Source: CAVXYG01 sp963766005 (GTDB lineage Bacteria > Actinomycetota > Actinomycetes > S36-B12 > GCA-2699445). Taken from it: a stretch of DNA of 64,000 nucleotides. The stretch is taken from the NCBI GenBank assembly GCA_963766005.1, contig CAVXYG010000014.1:124001-188000 (forward strand), given 5' to 3'. Made by a program: the position numbers and the translations under genes. Shown here piece after piece: positions 7,934 to 16,919 of this stretch (its first letter is position 1; every line of letters begins with the position of its first letter). Under the pieces are notes generated by a model. The model did no database searches, had not been told where the DNA came from, and worked only from the letters and a program-made list of their open reading frames with translations.

Positions 7934-8971
7934 CTACTCGCGCTCCCCGCAGCCCGCCACTCCGCTTGTCCCGTTCCCGGCCTGCTCGGGGAGCGTGCCC
8001 GTGCACATGGTCAGGACGATCTTGCCGACGAAGGTGCCTTCGGTGTAGTAGCGCATGGCCTGCCGGGCCTCGCTGAGGGGGAACGTGCGGTCGACCACGG
8101 GTTGGATGCTGCCCCGTTGGAGCAGGTCCAGCAGCAGGGCCATGTCCCGATGGTCGTTGGCGCGGTGGGCGACCAGGCTCAGCCGCTTGCCGCGGTCCAG
8201 CAGCAGCAAGGAGCCCAGCGCCAGCGCGCCGAGCAGTTGCGGCGTCCCTCCGCCCACGATGCCGCAGGCGCCGCGCGGCCGCAGCGCCCGGCGGTAGTCC
8301 AGGACCGAGCGCGACGACGCCATGTCGACGATGAGGTCGTAGGCCTCGCCGGTGGTGGCGAAGTCCTCCAGCGCGTAGTCGATGACATGGTCGGCCCCGA
8401 GCCCGACCAGCGCGGGGAGCTTGCCCCCGGCGTCGACGGCGGTGACCTCTGCCTGCAGGTGCTTGGCGATCTGGACCGCCAGCGTGCCTGCCCCGCCGCC
8501 GGCGCCGTTGATCAGGACCCGCTGCCCCGGTCGGTACGGCCGACCCTTCCGCAGCCCCTCGATCGCCAGGGTGCCCGCCTGCGGAACCGAGGCCGCCTCG
8601 GCCCACCCGAGGCACTCCGGCTTGTGGTGCAGCGCGGACTCCGGGGCGCACGCGTAATCGGCGAACGCCCCGAACCCCGACGCGGACAGGTCGGCGAGGA
8701 CCTCATCACCGGGCAGGAAACGGACGACCCCGGGACCGATCGCAGCCACCGTCCCGGCGAGGTCGGATCCGATCGTGCGCTGCCGCGGCCGCCGGAGCCC
8801 AGCCGACCGGTTGACCAGCGGAGTCCCGGTGAGTAGGCCCAGGTCCCACTCGTTCACCGAGGCCGCCCGGACCCGGACCAGGACCTCGCCCGCACCCGGC
8901 TCAGGGACCGGGATGTCGGCGATGCGCAGGACCTCCGGACCCCCGTACTCATCGTGTACCGCAGCCTTCAT
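7934..8971 (-). CDS. NAD(P)-dependent quinone-oxidoreductase-like alcohol dehydrogenase
   Basis: 345 residues of the medium-chain dehydrogenase superfamily. The N-terminal GroES-like domain (MKAAVHDEYGGPEVLRIADI) contains the usual GEVLVRVRAASVN. The Rossmann part has VLINGAGGGAGTLAVQIAKH, followed by LGADHVIDYALEDF. The structural zinc Cys cluster is absent, placing it with zinc-independent quinone/enone reductases. A second, only distantly similar member lies at 15830-16801. Substrate unknown. Confidence 0.85.
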   Translation of the reverse strand: MKAAVHDEYGGPEVLRIADIPVPEPGAGEVLVRVRAASVNEWDLGLLTGTPLVNRSAGLRRPRQRTIGSDLAGTVAAIGPGVVRFLPGDEVLADLSASGFGAFADYACAPESALHHKPECLGWAEAASVPQAGTLAIEGLRKGRPYRPGQRVLINGAGGGAGTLAVQIAKHLQAEVTAVDAGGKLPALVGLGADHVIDYALEDFATTGEAYDLIVDMASSRSVLDYRRALRPRGACGIVGGGTPQLLGALALGSLLLLDRGKRLSLVAHRANDHRDMALLLDLLQRGSIQPVVDRTFPLSEARQAMRYYTEGTFVGKIVLTMCTGTLPEQAGNGTSGVAGCGERE

Positions 8972-9203
8972 CGCGCTCTCCTTCCACCCTCGGCGCCGGG
9001 ATCGCCGCCACGGGTCTCAAGAGCAGCCAAGCACGCACGCCGCCCAGGGCTCCACACCAGGACGGGCACGTGACCGCTCGCAGCGCGGCCGGTCTGCCGC
9101 CGGCGGCCGGCGCCTGCCCCGCTGCTGGATGGCCGTGTCCGCGCCCGCCGCAGCGCTCGACGGCGGCCGGAGCAGCCGCAACGGCCACGCATACCCTGTC
9201 TCC

Positions 9204-10037
9204 ATGTCTCAGGAGTTCAACGGAACCGCCTCCTACCTCACCAACCCCGCACTGGCGACGGCGGTGCAGTGCGCCTTGGTGCTGGAGAAGCCGCTGCTGG
9301 TCCGGGGCGAACCGGGGACCGGCAAGACGCTGCTCGCCGAGGCCGTGGCCGAGGCCCTGGACCTGGACCTCATCACCTGGCACGTCAAGTCGACCACGCG
9401 GGCGCAGGAGGGCCTGTACCACTACGACACGGTGCAGCGGCTCTACGACAGCCGGTTCGGCGACCACGACGTGCGCGATATCGCCGACTACATCCACCTC
9501 GGCCCCATGGGTCGCGCCTTCAAGTCCGGACGGCGGGTCGTGCTGCTCATCGACGAGATCGACAAGGCGGACCTGGAGTTCCCCAACGACCTGCTGCACG
9601 AGCTGGATCGGATGCGCTTCACCATCTCCGAAACCGGCGAGACGGTCGAGGCCGAGCACCGGCCCGTCGTGGTGATCACGAGCAATGCGGAGAAGGAACT
9701 GCCCGACGCGTTCCTGCGGCGCTGCGTCTTCCACTTCATCGACTTCCCCGACCGCGACCTCATGGCGCGCATCGTCGACGTGCACCACCCCGGCCTCGAC
9801 CAGGCGCTGCTGGACCAGGCGCTGGAGGCCTTCTACCGGGTGCGGGGGATGGATCGGATCCGGAAGAAGCCCTCCACCAGCGAGCTCGTGGACTGGATCG
9901 CGATGCTGCGGCTGGCGCAGCCGGACGCGGTCGAGCTGTCGGAGCAGACCCCGTTCCTCGGCACGCTGCTGAAGAAGGAGCAGGACCTGCAGGCGTTCAC
10001 CGATCAGATCACCGGCCGGGCCCGGCGCCGGTTCTGA
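9204..10037 (+). CDS. MoxR-family AAA+ ATPase
   Basis: 277 residues. Walker A is GEPGTGKTLLAEA, Walker B VVLLIDEIDKAD, sensor 1 VVVITSNAEKELP, and the arginine finger region is DAFLRRCVFHF. MoxR ATPases act as chaperones that remodel partner complexes together with VWA-domain proteins. The next gene encodes such a partner and its start overlaps this stop (TGATG at 10035-10039). The ATG at 9204 gives the standard short N-terminus; the open frame upstream is not supported. Confidence 0.92.
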   Translation: MSQEFNGTASYLTNPALATAVQCALVLEKPLLVRGEPGTGKTLLAEAVAEALDLDLITWHVKSTTRAQEGLYHYDTVQRLYDSRFGDHDVRDIADYIHLGPMGRAFKSGRRVVLLIDEIDKADLEFPNDLLHELDRMRFTISETGETVEAEHRPVVVITSNAEKELPDAFLRRCVFHFIDFPDRDLMARIVDVHHPGLDQALLDQALEAFYRVRGMDRIRKKPSTSELVDWIAMLRLAQPDAVELSEQTPFLGTLLKKEQDLQAFTDQITGRARRRF

Positions 10038-11188
10038 TGTTCCTGCCTCTGCTGTACCGGCTGCGGTCGATGGGCGTGCCCGTGGGGACCACGGAGGCGC
10101 TCGCGCTGGGCCGGGCACTGGCCTGCGGGCTGCACCGCAACTCGGCCACCGGCTACTACCAGGTCGCCCGCGCGCTGCTGGTCCACCACGAGGGTCACCT
10201 CGATGCCTTCGACCGAGCCTTCGCCGCCGAGTACCGCGGTGTGCTGAGCCTCTCGGAGGAGATGGCGGAGTGGCTCGACAGCGTCGAGGCCCGACCCGAC
10301 CCGGTCTCGGAGGCGCTGCCCGACCTCGACGCCCTGCTCGAGGAGTACCAACGCCGGCTGCGGGAGCAGACCGAGCGGCACGACGGCGGCTCCTACTGGA
10401 TCGGCACCGGGGGGACGTCGCCGTTCGGCCAAGGCGGGCGGGCCGCCGGTGGCCTGACGACCGGTTCCTCCGGCGGCGGTCGGGCGGCGGTCCACGTCGC
10501 CGATGCCCGCCGCTACCGGGGCTACCGCTCCGACATCACGCTGGACATCCGGCAGCTGGAGATCGCGCTGCGGCGGCTGCGGGCCTTCATCCGCGAGGGT
10601 GCCCACGATGAGCTCGACATCGAGGCCACCATCGACGCCACCGCCCGCAACGCCGGCGAGATCGAGGTGGTCACGCGCCCGCCGAGCAGGCCGAACACGC
10701 ACGTCCTGCTCCTCATCGACGTCGGCGGGTCGATGCTGCCCTACAGCGAGTTGATGTCGCAGCTGTTCAGCGCGACGCAGAAGGCGACGCACTTCAAGGA
10801 GTTGCGGACCTACTACTTCCACAACACCGTCTACGGCCAGGTCTACGGCACGACCGCATTCGCCGAGCCGGTCTGGCTGCCGGACCTGATGCGGCAGTGC
10901 GGCAGCCAGTACAAACTCATCATGGTCGGCGACGCCTACATGGCCCCCTACGAACTCCACCTGGCCGGGCCTGGCGCGCCCGGTCAGCAGGCCGCCATCT
11001 CCGGCTTCGAGTGGCTGCAGATCCTGCACGACCACTTCACCGACGCCGTGTGGCTGAACCCCGAACCGCTGTCGCGATGGCGCGGGACGACGATCGAGGA
11101 CATCGGCTCGGTGCTGCCCATGTTTCCGATGTCCGTGGACGGATTGACCGAGGCGATGGCGCGGCTCAACACAGGGATGCGCCGCTGA
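10037..11188 (+). CDS. VWA domain protein, CoxE-like, partner of MoxR
   Basis: 383 residues. An N-terminal helical region (FLPLLYRLRSMGVPVGTTEA) is followed by a Gly/Ser/Thr-rich linker near 125-160 and a C-terminal von Willebrand A domain with the metal-ion-dependent adhesion site in IDVGGSMLPYS (DxGxS) and later VGDAYMAPYEL. CoxE-type proteins with MoxR ATPases insert cofactors or remodel enzymes, for example in CO dehydrogenase maturation. No CO dehydrogenase genes are present here, so the client is unknown. Confidence 0.88.
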   Translation: MFLPLLYRLRSMGVPVGTTEALALGRALACGLHRNSATGYYQVARALLVHHEGHLDAFDRAFAAEYRGVLSLSEEMAEWLDSVEARPDPVSEALPDLDALLEEYQRRLREQTERHDGGSYWIGTGGTSPFGQGGRAAGGLTTGSSGGGRAAVHVADARRYRGYRSDITLDIRQLEIALRRLRAFIREGAHDELDIEATIDATARNAGEIEVVTRPPSRPNTHVLLLIDVGGSMLPYSELMSQLFSATQKATHFKELRTYYFHNTVYGQVYGTTAFAEPVWLPDLMRQCGSQYKLIMVGDAYMAPYELHLAGPGAPGQQAAISGFEWLQILHDHFTDAVWLNPEPLSRWRGTTIEDIGSVLPMFPMSVDGLTEAMARLNTGMRR

Positions 11189-11417
11189 TCGCCGCTCGTG
11201 CTCCCGGCGCCGGGCAGCCCGGCACCCGGGTCGACGGCGGGCGAATCCGTGACCCTCGCCCCGGCTGGCGTGTCGTCGCCCCTCGCGGCGTCGGCGGGCC
11301 GCACGAGGGCAGCAATCCGGCACGAGTCCGAAGCACCCCCGTGCTCATCGCGGGTCTGGTCGTCCGCGCCCGGATGCTGGGCGGCTACGCTGACGGCAAC
11401 GAGGTTGGGAGCCTTGC

Positions 11418-11723
11418 ATGTGCGGTTGTTTCGTCCTAGGGCTCGGCGCCTTCTTCCCGCGCCTTGCCCTGGCACTGATGGCGCTGTTCAACGACGAGAT
11501 CACGCGCGCCTTCGACGGCTCGTGGATCGTCCCCTTCATCGGGTGGCTGCTCCTGCCCTATACGACGCTGATCTATGTGCTGGTGCACTGGTGGCAGGGC
11601 AGCGTCGAGGGCTTCATGTGGTTCTTCGTCGTCCTGGCATTCCTCACCGATCTGGCCTCCTACGGCGGCAGCTACTCCCGCCGTTCCGAGATCCGCTCCT
11701 ACCAGGCGCCCTATGGCCCATGA
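11418..11723 (+). CDS. Small membrane protein of unknown function
   Basis: 101 residues with three predicted membrane segments (CFVLGLGAFFPRLALALMAL, IVPFIGWLLLPYTTLIYVLV, GFMWFFVVLAFLTDLASYG) and a charged, Tyr-rich C-terminus. A GGGAG-like ribosome site precedes the ATG. No named family is recognised. It lies between the VWA gene and the hemolysin III gene on the same strand, with enough spacing for its own promoter. Confidence 0.7.
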   Translation: MCGCFVLGLGAFFPRLALALMALFNDEITRAFDGSWIVPFIGWLLLPYTTLIYVLVHWWQGSVEGFMWFFVVLAFLTDLASYGGSYSRRSEIRSYQAPYGP

Positions 11724-11816
11724 GGGCTCCATCGCGGGAGCGATTCCCCGCGCGTCAGGTCGCTCCGGGCGTCCTTCGATGAATCGTTTCGACCCGCCGC
11801 GGCGTAGGGTTTGAGC

Positions 11817-12473
11817 ATGACCGGCACCTCGGCGCCAGCCCAACTCCTGGCAAAGCCCCGGATGCGCGGCATGCTGCATGCCTGGGCGGCCCCGGTCGCG
11901 GCCGCCGTCGGCATGCTCTTCGTGCTCTCCGCAGAGGGTGCCCGCGCAACCACCGGCACCGCTATCTGGGCTGCCGCGCTGACCGGCCTGTTCTCCGTGA
12001 GCGCGATCTACCACCGCGGCTCCTGGCGGCCGGCGGTCCGCGCCTGGTGGCAGCGGGCCGATCATTCGATGATCTTCGTGCTGATCGCCGGCAGCTACAC
12101 GCCGATCTGCCTCATGGTGCTCGAGGGCGCCAAGTCGTGGCTGATGCTCGTCGTCGTCTGGGGCGGTGCGCTGCTGGGCGTCGCCACCCGGCTGCTGTGG
12201 CACACCGCACCGTCGTGGCTGTTCGTGCCGATGTACATCGCCTTGGGTTGGGTCGCGGTGGCGGTGCTGCCCGACCTCGCCGCTGCTGCGTCGGTGCAGG
12301 CCAACGGACTGCTCGTGCTCGGCGGAATCCTCTACACGCTGGGCGCGGTGGTCTTCGCCACCAAGTGGCCGGATCCGTGGCCCAGCGTGTTCGGATTCCA
12401 CGAGATCTTCCACGCGCTCACGATCGTCGCCGCGCTGTGCCATGCCACGGCCATCGCGATGCTGGTGCTCTGA
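11817..12473 (+). CDS. Hemolysin III / PAQR-family membrane protein
   Basis: 218 residues with seven hydrophobic segments. Signature positions of the family are present: SAIYHRGSW after the second helix, DHSMIFVLIAGSYTPI in the centre, and FHEIFHALTIVAALCHA at the end, which together provide the conserved Ser/His/Asp/His zinc site of PAQR-type putative hydrolases. The ATG at 11817 is preferred over the TTG at 11811. The cytolytic name is historical; most bacterial members have no proven haemolytic role. Confidence 0.9.
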   Translation: MTGTSAPAQLLAKPRMRGMLHAWAAPVAAAVGMLFVLSAEGARATTGTAIWAAALTGLFSVSAIYHRGSWRPAVRAWWQRADHSMIFVLIAGSYTPICLMVLEGAKSWLMLVVVWGGALLGVATRLLWHTAPSWLFVPMYIALGWVAVAVLPDLAAAASVQANGLLVLGGILYTLGAVVFATKWPDPWPSVFGFHEIFHALTIVAALCHATAIAMLVL

Positions 12474-12509
12474 GTCCACCCATTCCGCGCCTCCCGCGAC
12501 AGCCCCGGA

Positions 12510-12579
12510 GCGCCCGAGGACTGCAGCGCGCCGCGATCCCCGACGCGCCCGAGGACTGCAGGGCGCCGCGATCCCCGAC
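12510..12579. repeat. 35-bp near-perfect tandem repeat
   Basis: Units 12510-12544 and 12545-12579 differ at a single base. They lie in the roughly 245-bp space between the convergent hemolysin III and peptide transporter genes. No hairpin terminator was recognised there. Confidence 0.85.
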
Positions 12580-12719
12580 GCGCAGTACCGGTCCTGGCTG
12601 CGTCGTCTGGGCCACTCCCGCGGGCCGCGCGGCGCGCACCTGCGCTCGCGATGCCCGTGCGCGCCGAGGCGCGGCTCCCGTCCCCGGGCCCACCTCGTGC
12701 GCCGTCCGGCCGGGCCGTG

Positions 12720-14282
12720 TCAGTGCACCGCGCCCATCAGCGCCGAGATCCGTTTCGAGGCCGCGAGCATCACCACGCCGAAGCCGATCGCCATGACGCC
12801 GCAGATCAGGAACGACGACGTCGGGTTGTCCGCCGTGGTGCGGGCGATCTGACCGCCCATGGTGGTCCCCACCGACGTCGCCAGGAACCACAGCGCGAGG
12901 AACTGCCCGATGCTCCCGCGGGGCGCCAGCTTCGACGTGGCGGACAGCCCCGTCGGGGACAACAGCAGTTCGGCCCAGGTCTGGAGCAGGTAGACCGATA
13001 GCAGCCACCAGATGGTCGCCTGCTGGCCGGTCTCGTCGTAGCGCTGCATCGGGATCGCGAGGATCGCGAAGGAGATCCCCACTCCCACCAGAGCGATCGC
13101 GAACTTGATCGGCGTGCGGGGGGCCCGGTCCGCCAGCCGCAGCCACAGCGCGGAGAACACCGGCGCGAAGATGATGATGAACAGCGGGTTCACCGACTGC
13201 AGCCAACTCGCCGGGATCTGCCAGCCGTACAACGAGGACTCCGTGATTGCCGCTGGCTGGTTCACCGGCACCGGCCGGAACGCCCCCTCGCCCAGCGTCA
13301 GCTGCGTGACCTGGTCGGCGAAGATCGTGAGGGTGGAGCCCGCCTGCTCAAAGATCATCCAGAACAGGGCGGCGCCCAGGAAGATCCAGACGAAGGCGCG
13401 CACGTGGTCGCGCTCGGCCGGTGAGAAATCCGTGCGGCGGAACAGTCCGTAGAAGTAGTACAGCGGCACCATCAGGATGAAGATCGAGATGCCGTTGGTG
13501 ACGGTGGTGATGCTGAAGTCCCCGGCGATGAAGGTCAGCGCGAGGAAGATCGCGAGCAGGATCCCGGCGACGGCGAAGGCGGTCTTGACTGCCCGGGACC
13601 GTTCCGCCGGACTCGCCGGGGCCTCCGGCTCCTCGCCGATTCCGGCCAGGCGGCGTCCGCCGACGATGTACTGGATCAACCCGATCGTCATGCCGATACC
13701 GGCCACCGCGAAGCCGAGGTGCCAGTTGTAGCCCTCGGCGAGCCAACCGCAGATCAGCGGCGCGGTGAGCGAGCCGATGTTGATCCCCATGTAGAACAGC
13801 GAGAACCCGGCATCACGACGGGTGTCGCCCTCGGCGTACAGCTTGCCGACCAGGCCGGAGATGTTCGGCTTGAGCAGTCCGGTCCCCAGCGCGACCGCGA
13901 GCAGGCCGATCCAGAACATGGCGTCGACGGGAACCGCCATGAGGTAGTGGCCCGCAGCGATCACGATGGCGCCCCACAGCACCGTGCGTCGCAGACCGAG
14001 CACGCGGTCGGCGATCCAGCCGCCGGCGATGGGCGTCAGGTAGACGAGGCCGATGTAGGTGCCGTAGATCGCGGTCGCGGTGCCGCCGTCGATGCCGAGG
14101 CCTGGGTTGGCTGCCGGCGAGCCGTCGGAGTCCAGCAGGGGGGCGGTCAGGTAGAGCACCAGGATCGCGCGCATCCCGTAGTAGGAGAAGCGCTCCCACA
14201 TCTCGGTGAAGAACAGGGTCGACAACGGCCGGGGTTGGCCGAAGAAGGTCTTCGCGTCGCCGTGCACGGCGGTCGTCGTCAT
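12720..14282 (-). CDS. POT-family proton-dependent oligopeptide transporter
   Basis: 520 residues and about 14 hydrophobic segments, the size of PTR2/DtpT-like di- and tripeptide:proton symporters. The first helix carries MWERFSYYGMRAILVLY, the ExxERFxYY motif needed for proton coupling and peptide binding. Helix 5 follows the loop FSLFYMGINIGSLTAP, the second family signature. The C-terminal half contains the WLLSVYLLQTWAELLLSP region with the conserved Glu. It is a stand-alone gene with no peptidase beside it. Confidence 0.93.
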   Translation of the reverse strand: MTTTAVHGDAKTFFGQPRPLSTLFFTEMWERFSYYGMRAILVLYLTAPLLDSDGSPAANPGLGIDGGTATAIYGTYIGLVYLTPIAGGWIADRVLGLRRTVLWGAIVIAAGHYLMAVPVDAMFWIGLLAVALGTGLLKPNISGLVGKLYAEGDTRRDAGFSLFYMGINIGSLTAPLICGWLAEGYNWHLGFAVAGIGMTIGLIQYIVGGRRLAGIGEEPEAPASPAERSRAVKTAFAVAGILLAIFLALTFIAGDFSITTVTNGISIFILMVPLYYFYGLFRRTDFSPAERDHVRAFVWIFLGAALFWMIFEQAGSTLTIFADQVTQLTLGEGAFRPVPVNQPAAITESSLYGWQIPASWLQSVNPLFIIIFAPVFSALWLRLADRAPRTPIKFAIALVGVGISFAILAIPMQRYDETGQQATIWWLLSVYLLQTWAELLLSPTGLSATSKLAPRGSIGQFLALWFLATSVGTTMGGQIARTTADNPTSSFLICGVMAIGFGVVMLAASKRISALMGAVH

Positions 14283-14682
14283 GATCGGGAACGTACTCCA
14301 GCGCGGTGGCGGATACCCGTCGCGAGGGCATCTGCCCGCGGACGGGACGGTGTTCGCGGGGCTCGCCTTGGCTGCGCTTCCGGCGGATCGCGACCTCGCA
14401 TCACCGGACAGCGTGGGGCCGGTGCAACTTCGTCACCCATCTCCTGCCAGCGTTGCCGCCGGCAGTTGTGGCGGACCTCGCCTTCCATCACGCCGGTTCA
14501 GTTCCCGATCTTCGGTTCTTCCGAAGGCCGCGGCTGCGGGGGTGCTGTCGGAGGTTCGGAGGTTCGGCGGGCGGGGTGCCGGCGGCCTTGGGACGGACCG
14601 TTGCGGGGCGGCGCGTCGTTGCTGCCGGTGGGCACGCTGAGCCCCGACCCACGACAGATCCGCGCTGCAGCACACTGGTGGG
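14283..14682. other. Intergenic region, no gene recognised
   Basis: 400 bp between the divergent peptide transporter and vsr genes. It is expected to carry their promoters. I see no open frame with protein-like features and no clear hairpin. Confidence 0.5.
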
Positions 14683-15339
14683 GTGAGCGGTGCGGCGGCG
14701 AGCAGAGACCGGGCCCCGGCGCAGCGGGTGCCGTCGCAGTCCTGGGCGAGCACTCCGGGCACGAGGCGGTCCATGCAGGGCAACGTCCGCCGGGACACCG
14801 CACCCGAGCTGAGGGTCCGGCGGCTCCTGCACGCGCAGGGCCTGCGCTACCGGGTGGATGCGCCGCTGCCGTTCGACCGGCGGCGACGCGCGGATATCAC
14901 CTTCCCGCGGGCACGAGTCGTGGTCTTCATCGACGGCTGCTTCTGGCATGCCTGCCCCGAGCACTACATCGCGCCGAAATCGCACCCCGAGTACTGGTCG
15001 CCGAAGATCGCTGCCAACCGGGCGCGGGACGCCGAGACGACCGCGCGTCTGGCGGTCGACGGGTGGACGGTGCTGCGGTTCTGGGAGCACGAGGACCCGG
15101 ACCGCGTCGCAGACACGATCGTTGCAGCCGTGGTGGGTGCAGCGTCGGTGGGCTCCGCGGCCGCGCCGGCGCACGCAGCGGCGGTCGACGCAACCCCTGC
15201 CGCCGCTCGGCGCGTCGTCATCGGGGTGCTGCACGGCGCGCTGGACCTGCCAGCGCTGATCAGCCGCGTCATGCGACGGCCGTGGCGGCGAATTGTGCGT
15301 ACAGATCGCCCGGCAGGGCAGTCGTCAACCGCCACGTGA
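14683..15339 (+). CDS. vsr: Very short patch repair endonuclease (Vsr)
   Basis: 218 residues from a GTG. The family core spans residues about 20-150: SWASTPGTRRSMQGNVRRDT, APELRVRRLLHAQGLRYRVD, RADITFPRARVVVFIDGCFW with the metal Asp, HACPEHYI, KIAANRARDAET and VLRFWEHED. Vsr nicks at T:G mismatches produced by deamination of 5-methylcytosine and normally accompanies a cytosine methyltransferase; none is in this window. The last 70 or so residues are Ala/Arg-rich, lie beyond the usual end of the family, and overlap the convergent DUF3427 relic by 71 bp, so the original stop may have been lost. Confidence 0.88.
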   Translation: MSGAAASRDRAPAQRVPSQSWASTPGTRRSMQGNVRRDTAPELRVRRLLHAQGLRYRVDAPLPFDRRRRADITFPRARVVVFIDGCFWHACPEHYIAPKSHPEYWSPKIAANRARDAETTARLAVDGWTVLRFWEHEDPDRVADTIVAAVVGAASVGSAAAPAHAAAVDATPAAARRVVIGVLHGALDLPALISRVMRRPWRRIVRTDRPAGQSSTAT

Positions 15340-15826
15340 CAGCCATCGGTCGTTGGCCCTCGTGGCTGACGTAGCGCGCAGGTCCGAGGAACCAGAAGGC
15401 CCGCATCTGGTGCGTCCGGCGCGCGAAGAGCAGCACCTGCGATCCGAGGGTCGCGTGCTGCTGGTAGCGGCGGCCGGTCGGCGAGTCGGCCCCCGTGGTC
15501 GACTGGCTCTCCCACTGCACGAGATTCCGGCTACCGCGTAGTCGCGGTAGCGCGTCGTCGGCGAGCAGTGCCCGGCGGTCTTGTCGATGGGAGGCGACAG
15601 TGCGATGGACCAGCGCTGCTGTGTGCATCGCGAGGCGATCAGCAGCCTCCTCCGGGTCCAAGTGGGCGGCGTCGTAGCGATCGAGCAACTGTTCCAGGTT
15701 GCGCTCGAGCTCGGAGGTCAGCAGTTCCTCGCAGATGCCCGGCGGCAACGCTCGGGTCGGTTCCCCCGGCACACCCGAGAGCTTGGCAGGCCGGAGGCCG
15801 GTCGTGTACGCACCTCGGTGCACCAC
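15269..15826 (-). pseudogene. Internally deleted DUF3427 helicase relic
   Basis: 185 codons. The C-terminal 90 residues (NLVQWESQSTTGADSPTGRR, LGSQVLLFARR, FWFLGPARYVSHEGQRPMAV, TWRLTTALPG) are the end of DUF3427, normally the tail of DEAD/DEAH helicases of about 1000 residues. The N-terminal part (PPGICEELLTSELERNLEQL and EEAADRLAMHTAALVHR) resembles the beginning of the same helicases. The whole ATPase region, with Walker A, DEAD box and motif VI, is missing. This looks like one large in-frame internal deletion. The gene may be untranslated, or may yield a small remnant protein. It follows an oxidoreductase gene on the same strand. Confidence 0.6.
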
Positions 15827-15829
15827 CCG

Positions 15830-16801
15830 TCACGTGGTGCCCACGCCCACCACGACGTTGCCGATCTTCTGCCCGGACTCGACGTACTCGTAGGCCTCGA
15901 CGATGCGATCCAGCGGGTAGTGCCGGTCGATCACCGGCCGGAACCGTCCCGACGCCAGCTCGGAGGCGATGAACCGCGCGAAGGCCTGATCTCGCCGCGG
16001 CGGCAGCGCCAGAACCGCCCGGCGGCCGGAGGAGGCTGCCGTCGCCAAGGTCAGCGGAGGGTTCTGCGACAGCGGACCGAGGTCGGTGGTCAGGTACGTC
16101 CCGCGCGGCGTGAGCAGCGGTCGGCACGCGCGGAAGGAACTCTTGCCGACCGCGTCGAAGACGACGTCGTAGCGGCCCTCGTCCTGGGTGAAGTCCTCGC
16201 TGGTGCGGTCGATGATCCGGTCGGCGCCGAGATCGGTCATCAGTTCGGCGTGGACCCCGTCGCAGACCGCCGTCGTCGCGACGCCGCGGCTGGTGAGGAA
16301 TTGCACCGCCGCGGATCCGATCGCCCCGGTCGAGCCGTAGACGAGCACCCGGCTGTCGCGGCTGATCCGGCCGGCCCGCAGGCTGGACAGGGCGTACTGA
16401 GAGGCTTCTGTGCTGGCCGCCGCCAGGTCGTCGCTGACTCCCGGCGGGGTCGCGGCGACGGCGTCGTCGGCCGCGATCGTCAAGTACTGCGCGTGCGCTC
16501 CGAATTCCTGCTCGCGGAAGCCGAACACCCGATCGCCCACGGCGAACGTCGTGACTCCGGGGCCGAGCGCCGCCACCTCGCCGGCGAATTCGCTGCCGTT
16601 CACCGGATGCGCGGGCTCGCGCAGACCGGCGACCAGCCGGACGAACCAGGGGTGCGGCGCCCGGAAGCCGCAGTCGGTGCGGTTGACCGTGGTGCGCGTG
16701 ACCCGAACGAGGATCTCCCCGGCCCCGGGTATGGGGTCGGGGACCTCGCGGATCTGCACGACAGATGGCGGGCCGTAGCGCGTGGTCACAGCAGCCCTCA
16801 T
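15830..16801 (-). CDS. Zinc-independent NAD(P)-dependent alcohol dehydrogenase family protein
   Basis: 323 residues from ATG 16801 (a GTG at 16810 would add three). The GroES-like N-terminus is MRAAVTTRYGPPSVVQIREV with GEILVRVTRTTVNRTD. The dinucleotide-binding part has VLVYGSTGAIGSAAVQFLTS and LGADRIIDRTSEDF. There is no structural zinc Cys cluster, as in quinone oxidoreductase-type members. The C-terminal FRPVIDRHYPLDRIVEAYEY is typical. Substrate not predictable. Confidence 0.85.
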   Translation of the reverse strand: MRAAVTTRYGPPSVVQIREVPDPIPGAGEILVRVTRTTVNRTDCGFRAPHPWFVRLVAGLREPAHPVNGSEFAGEVAALGPGVTTFAVGDRVFGFREQEFGAHAQYLTIAADDAVAATPPGVSDDLAAASTEASQYALSSLRAGRISRDSRVLVYGSTGAIGSAAVQFLTSRGVATTAVCDGVHAELMTDLGADRIIDRTSEDFTQDEGRYDVVFDAVGKSSFRACRPLLTPRGTYLTTDLGPLSQNPPLTLATAASSGRRAVLALPPRRDQAFARFIASELASGRFRPVIDRHYPLDRIVEAYEYVESGQKIGNVVVGVGTT

Positions 16802-16919
16802 GCAGCGCACCCTACTGCGGGCCCTGGACGGTCGGGCGGATCCCCGGGCCGCGGCGCACGGGTGTCGAGCGGTGCAGCGGGATCGGAGCGCGGCGGACGC
16901 CGCTGCCGGGGAGCGCCGA

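Noticed and set aside
14683..16801. A complete restriction-modification or phage-defence system
   Set aside because: Only vsr and a helicase relic without ATPase motifs are present; no methyltransferase, restriction subunit or intact helicase.
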